Below, piece after piece: positions 35,718 through 42,928 of a DNA stretch of 42,928 bases (positions are counted from its first letter, which is position 1; each line of letters opens with the position of its first letter). A program made the position numbers and the translations under genes. The notes under the pieces are model-generated. The model made no database searches, was not told the DNA's origin, and saw only the letters and a program-made list of their open reading frames with translations. This stretch comes from JANMDN01 sp031376285 (lineage in GTDB: Bacteria; Actinomycetota; Thermoleophilia; Miltoncostaeales; Miltoncostaeaceae), in NCBI GenBank assembly GCA_031376285.1, contig JANMDN010000067.1:1-42928 (forward strand), given 5' to 3'.

Positions 35718-38196
35718 CGGTCGAGGCTCCGGATTCGATCGCGGCGAGGTTCGGCGCCCCGACGGACGGATGTGGGAGCGGTCGAACCCGAACCGCCACT
35801 GCATACGAGCCGGCGCGCGATGGCATCACCTGGGCGCGGTAGCGGCCGGGCGGGTCGCCGGGCAGGGGCGCCATGGTGGTCGTCGCGGTGCCTGTGAGTG
35901 TGGCGCCGGACGGCGTACCGACGACCGCTTCGACCACAACCTCGCCTGGGTCAATGCGCCCGAGTGTGATCGTCGCGTCGATGGCTATTCCCGCGCCGAG
36001 GGCGTGTGCTCCGGCGGTCTGCTCCACCGACGCCGAGACGGAGATGTCCGGCCACCCCGCTTCGAGGACAAGACGGCGCTTTGCGCCAGCCCGAGCGAGC
36101 GCGTAGTTATCGGCGGTCACGGCCACCGCGTCTGCGTGTGCCGGGCGGTAGTAGTCACGAAGGTACTCGCCCACCATTCGCTGGGCCGAAAACTGTGGGC
36201 CGAGGACACGAATGGATGCGCGCATCATCTCGAGCCACCGGGCCGGGCGACGGTCGCCGTTTCGCTCGTAAAAGGTCGGCACGACCTCCCCTTCGAGGAG
36301 CGTGTAGAGGCTCTGGCCGTCGCGCGCGTCCTGGATCGCCGTGTCGTCGAGGACGGCGTCGGTGCCGATCGCCCACCCGAGATCTGGGCTGTATCCCTCC
36401 GGCCACCAGCCATCGAGGATCGAAAGGTTCAGGACACCGTTCAACGCGGCCTTCATTCCGCTTGTTCCGGAGGCCTCCTGCGGGCGACGGGGGTTATTCA
36501 GCCACACGTCGACGCCCTGGACGAGGACCTGCGCCGTGGCGATGTCGTAGTCCGAGACAAAGGCAATCCGTCCTCGCACACGCGGATCGCGGGAGAAACG
36601 AATGACCTCCTGCATGATCGCTTTGCCGGGGTCATCGGCCGGATGGGCCTTGCCGGACACAATGAGCTGGAGTGGCCGGTCGGCGTCGTCGAGCAGTTCC
36701 AGGAGGCGCTCGGGCTCTCCAAGGAGGAGGCCCGCCCGTTTGTAGGACGCAAACCGTCGAGAGAAGCCGATCGTCAGGACATCGGGAGCGAGGCGGGCTC
36801 CGGACCGGACATTGACCATCTCGACCAGTCGCGCGCGGCCCGCGCACCGGGCCGCCCACAGCGTCTCGTCGTCGATGTCGGCAATGCCGCTCCACGAGGC
36901 CGGGTTGGCGGGATCTGAGAGCACCCGCTCAAGGCCATGTCCGCGGAACGCATCGCGAAGCTCGGGCCCGAGCCACGACTGCGTATGGACGCCATTTGTC
37001 ACCGAACCGATGGGGACCTCGTCCGGCGCGAGGCCCGGCCAGATGTCTTGCCACATCGCTCGGGAGACATCGCCGTGGAGTGCGCTGACGCCGTTTGCGC
37101 GGCCCGCCGTCTTCAGGGCGAGGACGGTCATGCCGAGTCGCGTGTCGGATGCGCCCGGGATCACGCCGAGCCCGGCAAACGTCGCCCAATCGAGCCCCAG
37201 CTCAGCGACAAGCGGGCCGAGGTAGCGTAGGGCGAGGTCGGTCTCGAACACTTCGTTTCCTGCGGGGACTGGCGTGTGCGTCGTGAAAACCGTGGACGCC
37301 CGAGTGACCGCCGCGGCCTCCTCGTAGGTGAGGCCGTGCTCGCGGATGAGCAGGCGCAGCCGTTCGATCACGAGGAAGGCCGAGTGACCCTCGTTCATGT
37401 GGAAGACCGTGGGTGCGAGGCCGAGCGCGCCGAGCGCCCGTACGCCAGCGATTCCGAGGACGAGCTCCTGACGAATGCGCTGCTCTCGGTCTCCGCCGTA
37501 GAGCCGGTCCGTGATGGATCGGGCGGCGGGCGAGTTCTGCTCGATGTCGGTGTCGAGGAGGTACAGCCTGACGCTCCCCACCTGGGCGCGCCACACCTGA
37601 GCGAGCACGCGCTCGCCGACGAGGTCGACGTGAACGGTCAGCGGCCCGCCGTCCGCCGCCAGCTCGAGAACGAGTGGGAGCTCAGATGGCACGTTCTCGG
37701 GATATCGCTCGATTTGCCAGCCGTCAGGGCTAATGTCCTGGCGAAAGTAGCCCTGCCCGTAGAAAAGCCCAACTCCGACGAGTGGCACACCGAGGTTTGT
37801 CGCGGCCTTCAGGTGGTCGCCCGCAAGCAGCCCGAGCCCGCCGGAGTAGATCGGAAGGCCCTGGTCCAACCCGAACTCGCACGAGAAGTAGGCGACGAGC
37901 ATGCCGTCACCTGACGACGCGACCTTCGCTCGCTCCGCGGTGAGCGCATCCGCGAGCCGGCGGATCTCGGCTTTCAGTCCCTCGTCCTGCGCGGCGGCGG
38001 CGATCGCGCCGGCGCTCAGTCTGGCGAAGGCGGCGGCCGGGCGACGGCCCGACGCCTCCCATGCCGCCGGGTCGATTCGCGCCATGACCCCGTTGACCTC
38101 GGGCTGCCAGGAGTACCAGCAGTCGCGTGTGATCTCCGCGAGCGGTGCGAGCTCGGCGGGGAGGTTCGGGGACACGTGGAATCGGTGGGTCCTCAT
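35710..38196 (-). CDS. glgP: Alpha-glucan (glycogen/maltodextrin) phosphorylase, short-type
   Basis: 828 residues. It phosphorolyses alpha-1,4-glucans to glucose 1-phosphate with PLP. The N-terminal DUF3417 region (about 1-110) and YFSCEFGLDQGLPIYSGGLG mark the Thermotoga/actinobacterial-type branch. The PLP lysine is Lys582 in EASGTSGMKAALNG. The extra C-terminal 100 or so residues (from about 720) form a beta-rich tail. The ATG has AGGAG upstream (CAGGAGCCAG). It converges with proS, their stop regions overlapping by 8 bases. No other glycogen genes are nearby. Confidence 0.95.
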   Translation of the reverse strand: MRTHRFHVSPNLPAELAPLAEITRDCWYSWQPEVNGVMARIDPAAWEASGRRPAAAFARLSAGAIAAAAQDEGLKAEIRRLADALTAERAKVASSGDGMLVAYFSCEFGLDQGLPIYSGGLGLLAGDHLKAATNLGVPLVGVGLFYGQGYFRQDISPDGWQIERYPENVPSELPLVLELAADGGPLTVHVDLVGERVLAQVWRAQVGSVRLYLLDTDIEQNSPAARSITDRLYGGDREQRIRQELVLGIAGVRALGALGLAPTVFHMNEGHSAFLVIERLRLLIREHGLTYEEAAAVTRASTVFTTHTPVPAGNEVFETDLALRYLGPLVAELGLDWATFAGLGVIPGASDTRLGMTVLALKTAGRANGVSALHGDVSRAMWQDIWPGLAPDEVPIGSVTNGVHTQSWLGPELRDAFRGHGLERVLSDPANPASWSGIADIDDETLWAARCAGRARLVEMVNVRSGARLAPDVLTIGFSRRFASYKRAGLLLGEPERLLELLDDADRPLQLIVSGKAHPADDPGKAIMQEVIRFSRDPRVRGRIAFVSDYDIATAQVLVQGVDVWLNNPRRPQEASGTSGMKAALNGVLNLSILDGWWPEGYSPDLGWAIGTDAVLDDTAIQDARDGQSLYTLLEGEVVPTFYERNGDRRPARWLEMMRASIRVLGPQFSAQRMVGEYLRDYYRPAHADAVAVTADNYALARAGAKRRLVLEAGWPDISVSASVEQTAGAHALGAGIAIDATITLGRIDPGEVVVEAVVGTPSGATLTGTATTTMAPLPGDPPGRYRAQVMPSRAGSYAVAVRVRPLPHPSVGAPNLAAIESGASTAT

Positions 38197-38321
38197 CTGG
38201 CTCCTGGTGGTTCCGGGACGGACGACGTCTGCAGCCGCCTATGGTGCCGAACGGACCGGACGTTCGCACGGCAAGCGGGTCCGTGGGGCCAAGCGGGGGC
38301 CCCGGGTTGGCGCCGACTCTC

Positions 38322-38359
38322 GCTCGATCGTCGAGCCTGCGGCGGCGCATCCGCCGCAG
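38322..38359. other. Two adjacent hairpins between the carbonic anhydrase and glgP
   Basis: GCTCGA-TCG-TCGAGC (38322-38336) directly followed by CTGCGGCG-loop-CGCCGCAG (38337-38359). On the minus strand they come after the carbonic anhydrase stop and about 125 bases before glgP. They may terminate the former or regulate the latter. There is no T run. Confidence 0.45.
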
Positions 38360-38402
38360 ATGCATCGGTGGGGGAGGATGGGAGGGGTACCCGCCTGGGC
38401 TC

Positions 38403-38885
38403 TCAGACGATCTCGCGCAGGGCGCCGGTATCGACGTCGTAGACGAAGCCGCGGATCCGATCGCGATGGGCGAGAAACGGCGAGTTGCGCAGACGCCCGA
38501 GCGATTGGCGGACGTTCGCGTCGAGATCGGTAAACGACTCGATCGCGAAACCCGGGGCGATCCCCGTTGCCTCCTGAAGTTCGCGACGAAACCCGTCATC
38601 GGTGATGGTGAGCATCCCGCAGTCGGTGTGCTGGATCAGAATGATGTCCTGGGTGCCTAGTCGTCGCTGAGAGATCGCAAGCGAGCGGATAACGTCATCG
38701 CTGACGATTCCGCCGGCGTTACGGATGACGTGCGCCTCGCCGAGATCGAGACCAAGCGCTCCGAAGACGTCGAGGCGGGAGTCCATGCAAGCCACGACCG
38801 CAAGGTGCCGAGACGGGCGCACATCGAGGTGTCCCGTCGGGAAGTTCTCGGCGAAACGATCGTTGTTGCGTAGGAGGTCGTCGAT
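38403..38885 (-). CDS. Beta-carbonic anhydrase with an apparent ATC start
   Basis: 160 residues if begun at ATC 38885. Zinc ligands are Cys33 (CMDSR, with Asp35 and Arg37), His86 and Cys89 (HTDCGM), as in Rv1284-type enzymes hydrating CO2. A GTG at 38819 is the first conventional start, but 22 homologous-looking residues (IDDLLRNNDRFAENFP..) precede it in frame back to a TAG at 38897-38895. A TAGGAT -10 box ends 6 bases before the ATC, which suggests a leaderless mRNA beginning there. Either the codon really is ATC or the assembly has a small indel near 38885-38893. The GTG form would lack the N-terminal helix. Confidence 0.9.
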   Translation of the reverse strand: MDDLLRNNDRFAENFPTGHLDVRPSRHLAVVACMDSRLDVFGALGLDLGEAHVIRNAGGIVSDDVIRSLAISQRRLGTQDIILIQHTDCGMLTITDDGFRRELQEATGIAPGFAIESFTDLDANVRQSLGRLRNSPFLAHRDRIRGFVYDVDTGALREIV

Positions 38886-38891
38886 CGCGCA

Positions 38892-38897
38892 ATCCTA
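38892..38897 (-). promoter_or_regulatory. -10 element for the carbonic anhydrase gene
   Basis: TAGGAT on the minus strand, in CCGTAGGATTGC. It ends 6 bases before the ATC at 38885, the same spacing as in the other leaderless candidates. Confidence 0.5.
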
Positions 38898-38998
38898 CGG
38901 AACACACCTGAGGTCTTGCCGCGCCATTCTCGGTACCGCGCTCCGAACCCGCTTCATTCGTTTCTCACCTCAACGGAGGAGCCTTGGGAAGTGCCTGG

Positions 38999-39004
38999 TA
39001 GACT
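38999..39004 (+). promoter_or_regulatory. -10 element of a leaderless promoter for vapBC
   Basis: TAGACT in CTGGTAGACTCTTCCC, ending 6 bases before the ATG at 39011. No ribosome site. Confidence 0.6.
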
Positions 39005-39010
39005 CTTCCC

Positions 39011-39247
39011 ATGAAGAGCGTTATTGATTCGGTTGGACGCATCGTCGTGCCGAAACCACTTCGAGACGCGCTGGGACTCACGCCCGGCTCATCGGTCGAC
39101 GTCTCACGTTACGGCGCGGGTTTACAGATCATCCCGACCGGTCGCACGGCGCGCATCGTCGAAGAGGACGGGGTACTCGTTGCCAGCGGAGAGACGACCA
39201 TCGACGATGACGTCGTGTTCGGACTGATCGACGCCGGCCGACGGTAG
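39011..39247 (+). CDS. AbrB/MazE-type antitoxin (VapB-like)
   Basis: 78 residues. The swapped-hairpin AbrB DNA-binding fold is recognisable in VIDSVGRIVVPKPLRDALGL (4-23) and GSSVDV. The C-terminal part would bind the toxin. It is followed at once by a PIN-domain gene, so a type II VapBC module is likely. AbrB-fold antitoxins normally repress their own promoter. Confidence 0.88.
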   Translation: MKSVIDSVGRIVVPKPLRDALGLTPGSSVDVSRYGAGLQIIPTGRTARIVEEDGVLVASGETTIDDDVVFGLIDAGRR

Positions 39248-39251
39248 TCCA

Positions 39252-39668
39252 CTGCTGGCACTCGACACCAGCGTCGCAGTTCCGCTGCTGGTCGCGACGC
39301 ACAACGATCACGCGGCGGTACACCGCTGGTGGGACAACCGTGGCGTGGTGCTCGCAGGCCATGCGCTCGCCGAAACGTACTCCGTATTGACGCGCCTGCC
39401 GGGCGACGTGCGCCTCTCGGGTGAGGATGCCGCGCGGCTGCTGGCAAGTCGCTTCGGAGCGCCTCTCGTTCTGTCTGCGAAGGCAAGCCAACGTCTGCCG
39501 GACGTCCTGGCGCGCCTCGGGATCGTGGGCGGCGCCGTCTACGACGCCCTCGTCGCGATGGCCGCACTTGAGCACGGTGCTCAGCTCGCAACCCGAGACG
39601 GACGCGCACGCGACACGTATGAGCGAGTAGGCGTGCAGGTCATCGTCGTTGGGAGTGCACACTCCTGA
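39252..39668 (+). CDS. PIN-domain ribonuclease toxin (VapC-like)
   Basis: 138 residues from CTG 39252. All four acidic residues of the PIN active site are in place: Asp5 (ALDTSV), Glu41 (LAETYSVLTRLP), Asp98 (VYDALVAM) and Asp116 (ATRDGRA). The frame opens at a TGA (39225) with no ATG/GTG/TTG before the first catalytic Asp, so CTG at 39252 or 39255 is inferred. The GTG at 39342/39345 would remove Asp5. VapC toxins cut tRNA or rRNA; the target here is unknown. It starts 4 bases after the antitoxin stop. Confidence 0.86.
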   Translation: MLALDTSVAVPLLVATHNDHAAVHRWWDNRGVVLAGHALAETYSVLTRLPGDVRLSGEDAARLLASRFGAPLVLSAKASQRLPDVLARLGIVGGAVYDALVAMAALEHGAQLATRDGRARDTYERVGVQVIVVGSAHS

Positions 39669-40009
39669 GATGTCGCAGCAAACGGCGGTGCCAGGATGTG
39701 GCCACGACGATCGCACGCGAATCATAGTTATGTCCGTTTGCCTCGACGCTCAGGTTCTTTTGCACCCGAGGTCGGAAACGTCGACCGGCTCCCCTCGGTC
39801 TAGTTCGTCCGTGCGTGATGCGCTCGCCGCCGCCGGCGCACCCAAGGATCTCAGCGGCTCGTTTGTCGGGCTTCGCGTTGGGAACGCTACCGTCGAGCAC
39901 CATGCGTGTCGCGCCCACTGTGTCGGTCATCGTCAATCTTTTTGCGCACACCTGGAGATCTCTGGCGAGGTCGTGTGGCCGTGAAGTCGTCGAGCCGGCA
40001 GACCTGCCC
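39669..40009. other. Gap after vapC, nothing recognised
   Basis: 341 bases. Two weak open frames exist: plus strand from ATG 39731 (Cys/His/Ser-rich) and minus strand from ATG 39930 (MTDTVGATRMVLDGSVP..). Neither has a ribosome site or a -10 hexamer at leaderless spacing, and neither resembles a known family. Possibly decayed sequence between accessory genes. Confidence 0.4.
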
Positions 40010-40570
40010 TCATACGGCGCGGTAGCGCAGCAGGACGACGCCGGAGCGAAACGGCCGCGCCTCCTCCAGGCGCAGCCGGGGCATGCCGGTCGCGTCCTCG
40101 AACAGGCGCCGGCCGCTGCCGAGCACCACCGGGTAGGTGAAGAGCCGGTACTCGTCGACCAGCCCGCAGGCGACCAAGTCGTGGACGAGCCTAATGCTGC
40201 CGGTCGCCACGATGTCGCGGCCCGGCGCCGACTTGAGCGCTTTGACCTCCTGGACAAGCGGGCCCCGCAGAACGGTGGTGCCGGCCCAGGCCGGATCCCC
40301 GAGGGTGGCCGAGACGACGTACTTGTCCACCCGGTTCAGGTAGTCGCTCACCCCGGTCTGGTCATCGGTTTGGAGCGGCCAGTAGCCGCGCATCTGCTCG
40401 AAGGTCACCCGCCCGAAGAGGACCGCGTCGGCGGCCGCGGACTGCTCGCCGAGCGCGGCCACGATGTCGGACTGGTCGACCGCGTCGTCGCCGGCGGGCT
40501 CGAACCAGCCCCCGGAGGCGTCGATCACTCCATCAAGCGTGATGTTTTCCGTGACGATCAGCTCTCGCAC
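40010..40570 (-). CDS. Dihydrofolate-reductase-like (RibD C-terminal domain) protein
   Basis: 186 residues from GTG 40570. NITLDGVIDASGGWF at the start, VLFGRVTFEQMRGYWP, and GLVDEYRLFTYPVVLGSG with RRLFE near the C-terminus are typical of the stand-alone RibD_C/DHFR-fold family of NAD(P)H-dependent reductases. These are widespread in Actinomycetota and the substrate is usually unknown. Overlaps the upstream DUF899 gene by 13 bases, so they are co-transcribed. Confidence 0.88.
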   Translation of the reverse strand: MRELIVTENITLDGVIDASGGWFEPAGDDAVDQSDIVAALGEQSAAADAVLFGRVTFEQMRGYWPLQTDDQTGVSDYLNRVDKYVVSATLGDPAWAGTTVLRGPLVQEVKALKSAPGRDIVATGSIRLVHDLVACGLVDEYRLFTYPVVLGSGRRLFEDATGMPRLRLEEARPFRSGVVLLRYRAV

Positions 40571-41238
40571 GCTGGCACCTCCTCGTACTCGTCGTGACGG
40601 CGGAACCACCCGGGCTCGCTCTGGGGCCAGCCCTCGGGCGAGTCCTCGGTGGTTTCTTGGCGGCCGAGCGGCGTTAGGTCGAGGAGGCTCCAAATGCTGC
40701 CAACTCCCCCGCTGCCGGGGCCGTCTACGAAGTACGTGCGATAGACCTGGGCGCCGTCGCGCAGGAAGACGTTGAGGCCGAAGTAGTCATCGACGCCGAA
40801 GTCCTCTGAGAAGTCGTCGGCCGTCGTGAACCAGGGCAGGGACCAGCCCATGCGTGTCGCGTAGGACTCGATCCTCGCCTGCGGCGCCCCAGAGACGAGC
40901 ACCAGGGAAGTGTCGCGCGCGTGCAGGTGGGCGATGTGACCGATCTGGTCCGTGAACATCGAGCAGCCCACGCACCCCGCCTCAGGCCAGCCGTCGACCT
41001 CCGGGTCGAAGAAGAAGCGCTCGACGATCAGCTGGCGGCGCCCATCGAAGAGACCGAGCAGGCTCACCTGCCCGTCCGGGCCCTCGAAGACGTAGTCCTT
41101 ATCGATCCGGACCATCGGCAGCCGACGGCGCTCAGCCGCCAGCGCGTCCCGCGCCCGCGCAAACTCCTGCTCCCTAGCGAGGAGGTTCTCGCTGGCGGCC
41201 TGCCATTCGCTCGGCGCGACGACCTTGGGTAACGCCAT
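40558..41238 (-). CDS. DUF899 thioredoxin-fold protein
   Basis: 226 residues from ATG 41238, which has AAGGAGGAGG immediately upstream, the best ribosome site in this window. LPMVRIDKDYVFEGPDG (about 40-56), DLF-type segment SLLGLFDGRRQLIVERFFF, GCVGCSMFTDQIGH (with two cysteines) and WFTTADDFSEDFGVDDYFGLN are DUF899 hallmarks. The fold is thioredoxin-like; the biochemical role is not established. Pairs with the DHFR-like gene downstream. Upstream-extended frame (to 41721) looks non-coding. Confidence 0.9.
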   Translation of the reverse strand: MALPKVVAPSEWQAASENLLAREQEFARARDALAAERRRLPMVRIDKDYVFEGPDGQVSLLGLFDGRRQLIVERFFFDPEVDGWPEAGCVGCSMFTDQIGHIAHLHARDTSLVLVSGAPQARIESYATRMGWSLPWFTTADDFSEDFGVDDYFGLNVFLRDGAQVYRTYFVDGPGSGGVGSIWSLLDLTPLGRQETTEDSPEGWPQSEPGWFRRHDEYEEVPACES

Positions 41239-41386
41239 CGCCTCCTCCTTCGGTTGGCTGGCCCGCCTCGGCGCATGGATCACAAATCCACGCTGACAGT
41301 CCATCCATACCCGGTGAGCCGTCCTCCCAAACTGACCGCCGCTTGTCGGTCGCGGCGCCCCAACAAGCTGGCGTACCGCGCCCGGA

Positions 41387-42061
41387 GTGGCCGCTCCCCA
41401 TCGCGCAAGACTTCGCACGATCGTCGATCGCGCCATCGCGCACGGTGATCTCGTCGCAGACCGCCGACCTTGTCTCGACGGTGCCGCGGTTGCGGTGATG
41501 ATCTGCCCGCCGAAGAAAGACGGCGCGGGCGTCCCGAAGGGTGGGGTCGCTGCGGTCACGATCGACGAGCCCGATGACAAGAGCCCCAGCACCCCTGTCG
41601 CGGTGACGGCGGCGCCGATCACCGCGGAGCACCCGCTGGTCGGCATCGACGTGAAAGTGCGCGCCAGCGTGGCGAAGGCCCCGGTCGGGTCGCGGGTCGT
41701 CTTGACGATGACCGTGACCAACCGAGGTGCCGCCGTATTCGACGGGCGACCCTCGGAACCCGCATCTACTCACCTGACCCCGGTCACGCGGGGCCTCCAG
41801 GGAGCCAAGGTCTCCATGGGAGTCCTGTCCATGCAGATCGGCAGGATCAAGCATGGCCAGAGTCGCGTCGGCGAGGATACCGACGACGGTCGTCTCCGGG
41901 CCGAGGTCACTGCCACGTCACTTACCGAGTGGCGGTGCCACGGCTCACACCCGTGCGAAACACGGTCTTGTCTGCACAACGGCCACGGCGTTCGGCGGGG
42001 GCGTGTCGAGAAACACCGCCGAGGCCTGCGTGAGGGTCGTCCGGTAAGCCTTCCCGCGTGA
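41387..42061 (+). pseudogene. Broken gene with a DUF11-like (Ig-like surface repeat) domain
   Basis: The open plus-strand frame has a plausible core from about 41630: VGSRVVLTMTVTNRG, then QIGRIKHGQSRV and DGRLRAEVTATS, following the order of a DUF11 repeat (VTVTNxG, then xIGxLxxGxS). The expected ending, CTTATAFGGGVSRNTAEACV, appears in a different plus frame that stops at TAA 42045-42047. A frameshift near 41920-41945 is therefore inferred. No signal peptide was found at the left end, and the first 80 or so residues are doubtful. It overlaps the 3' part of the open frame of the opposing permease. Either decay or an assembly error would explain it. Confidence 0.45.
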
Positions 42062-42928
42062 CCGTACGTGGCGGCGGGACCTTGGCACATTCCGCCGGAG
42101 TAACCCGCCTGCGTGGGGCGCGGGCTGAAGCCGTCCTGGGCGGTCAGGAGGTAGTCGGCCTGGACGATGCGGTCGGTCTGGTTCGCGAACGAGGTCGTGA
42201 TGACCTGCCCGAGGACGGCGACGAACGTGACCAGCGCGAGCCCGATCATGAGTGCGGCGGCCGTGGCGGCCGTCCGGCCCGGGTTGCGCACTGCGTTGGC
42301 GCGGGCGAGCTGGCCTGCCGGCCCGCCGAGCCGCCCCGCGGGCCAGCCGACGAGCGCGGCGATCGGCCTGACGAGGCGCGACGCGATCAGGGCGACGCCG
42401 ATGAAGAGGGCGAGGCACCCGAGCGCGAGCAGGAGGAGCATCTCCTTCGCGCCGAGCCCGCCCGCGAAGAGGCCGGAGGCAATGGCCGCCACGCCGAGGG
42501 CGATCGTCGCGAGGGCGATCCAGGGAGCGAAGGGAGCAAGGCGCGAGGGGGGCAACGTCGCGCCCTCGCGCACGGCCGCGATTGGGGGCACGCGCGTGGC
42601 CCGCAGCGCGGGGACAAGACTCGCGAGGACCGTGATCGTCGTGCCGACGAGCAGGCTCACGATCACCGTGCGCGGCGCGAAGACCGTCCCCGCCTCCGGC
42701 AGCTCGACGCCGAGGGCTGCGAAGAGCGCGTCCATACCGACGGCGAGTCCGAGTCCGAGGAAGAGCCCAACGAGGGAAGCGAAGAGGCCGAGCAGGAACC
42801 CCTCGAGGAGGACGGAGCGGAGCACCTGGCGGCGCGAGGCGCCGAGCGTCCGCAGGGTGGCGAACTCGCGCGTGCGCTGCGCGACCGTGATCGAGAGCGT
42901 GTTCAGGATGACGAAGGCCCCGACGAAG
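41770..42928 (-). CDS. ABC transporter permease (FtsX/MacB-type), partial at the window edge and probably 3' truncated
   Basis: The minus-strand frame is open to the window edge (LNTLSITVAQRTREFATLRT in the unstarted 5' part, then LLEGFLLGLFASLVGLFLG). It shows the membrane helices of an FtsX domain, ARATRVPPIAAVREG as the connecting signature, and a second block starting with NAVRNPGRTAATAAALMIG. The second periplasmic domain begins (ADYLLTAQDGFSP, near 42125) but then turns into Arg/Pro-rich sequence until the stop at 41770, where the plus strand carries the DUF11-like remnant. The credible gene therefore ends near 42110, losing about 250 residues including the last three helices. Confidence 0.7.
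   Translation of the reverse strand, partial: FVGAFVILNTLSITVAQRTREFATLRTLGASRRQVLRSVLLEGFLLGLFASLVGLFLGLGLAVGMDALFAALGVELPEAGTVFAPRTVIVSLLVGTTITVLASLVPALRATRVPPIAAVREGATLPPSRLAPFAPWIALATIALGVAAIASGLFAGGLGAKEMLLLLALGCLALFIGVALIASRLVRPIAALVGWPAGRLGGPAGQLARANAVRNPGRTAATAAALMIGLALVTFVAVLGQVITTSFANQTDRIVQADYLLTAQDGFSPRPTQAGYSGGMCQGPAATYGHAGRLTGRPSRRPRRCFSTRPRRTPWPLCRQDRVSHGCEPWHRHSVSDVAVTSARRRPSSVSSPTRLWPCLILPICMDRTPMETLAPWRPRVTGVR

Noticed and set aside
38971..38990. TTGGGA near 38984 as a -35 for vapB
   Set aside because: Only 9 bases separate it from the -10, too close for a sigma-70-type promoter.
41945..42060. Minus-strand frame ending AVAVVQTRPCFARV as the true permease end
   Set aside because: It looks partly protein-like, but it does not resemble an FtsX C-terminus, and the plus strand here gives a better DUF11-like ending. 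Left as unresolved.

Overview
The window looks like a high-GC bacterial chromosome of Terrabacteria type. Actinomycetota or a Chloroflexota lineage such as the Limnocylindria fits best, judged from the rRNA text, the short-form HisG plus HisZ, SepF, LspA, a MurA with Asp in place of the reactive Cys, and abundant GTG/TTG starts. I could not place it in a genus. The left edge cuts into a 16S rRNA gene and the right edge into an ABC-transporter permease gene.

Layout. (1) 1-4780: rRNA operon, 16S (5' truncated) - 23S - 5S. The 16S-23S spacer has no tRNA, and a long inverted repeat brackets 23S. (2) 4.9-9.6 kb: a FAD-dependent amine-oxidase-like enzyme, then a divergent pair made of a membrane-anchored coiled-coil protein (minus strand) and a chromosomal ParM/actin-like ATPase (plus strand). 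(3) 9.7-17.6 kb: a CDGSH iron-sulfur protein on the minus strand, then a tightly overlapped run murA-hisZ-hisG-hisD-hisB-hisH-hisA-hisF-ridA. (4) 17.6-24.2 kb: a small unknown minus-strand gene, then cca, pgeF (ylmD), yggS (ylmE), sepF (ylmF), proC, yggT (ylmG), yggU (DUF167), lspA and rluD. This is a ylm-type cell-division neighbourhood without ftsZ or divIVA. (5) 24.2-35.7 kb: the conserved rpsB-tsf-pyrH-frr-uppS-cdsA-dxr-rseP-ispG block (translation, UMP kinase, isoprenoid and phospholipid precursors, site-2 protease), then a CNNM/CorC-type membrane protein and proS. (6) 35.7-38.9 kb: alpha-glucan phosphorylase and a beta-carbonic anhydrase on the minus strand. (7) 39.0-42.9 kb: accessory DNA with a vapBC-like toxin-antitoxin pair, a DUF899/DHFR-like gene pair, a broken DUF11-like gene and a truncated FtsX-type permease.

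Most genes within a block overlap by 4 bases (NTGA), so translation is probably coupled. Several genes that are not in such overlaps have a TANNNT (mostly TAGNNT) hexamer 6-7 bases before the start codon and no Shine-Dalgarno sequence. This is the layout expected of leaderless transcripts, and it helps settle several starts, including that of an otherwise overlooked 84-residue gene. I found no clear CRISPR array, tRNA, insertion sequence or defence island. The least explained parts are the coiled-coil/actin-like pair, the small gene antisense to the cca start, the long Ala/Pro/Val tail on ribosomal protein S2, and the broken right end.
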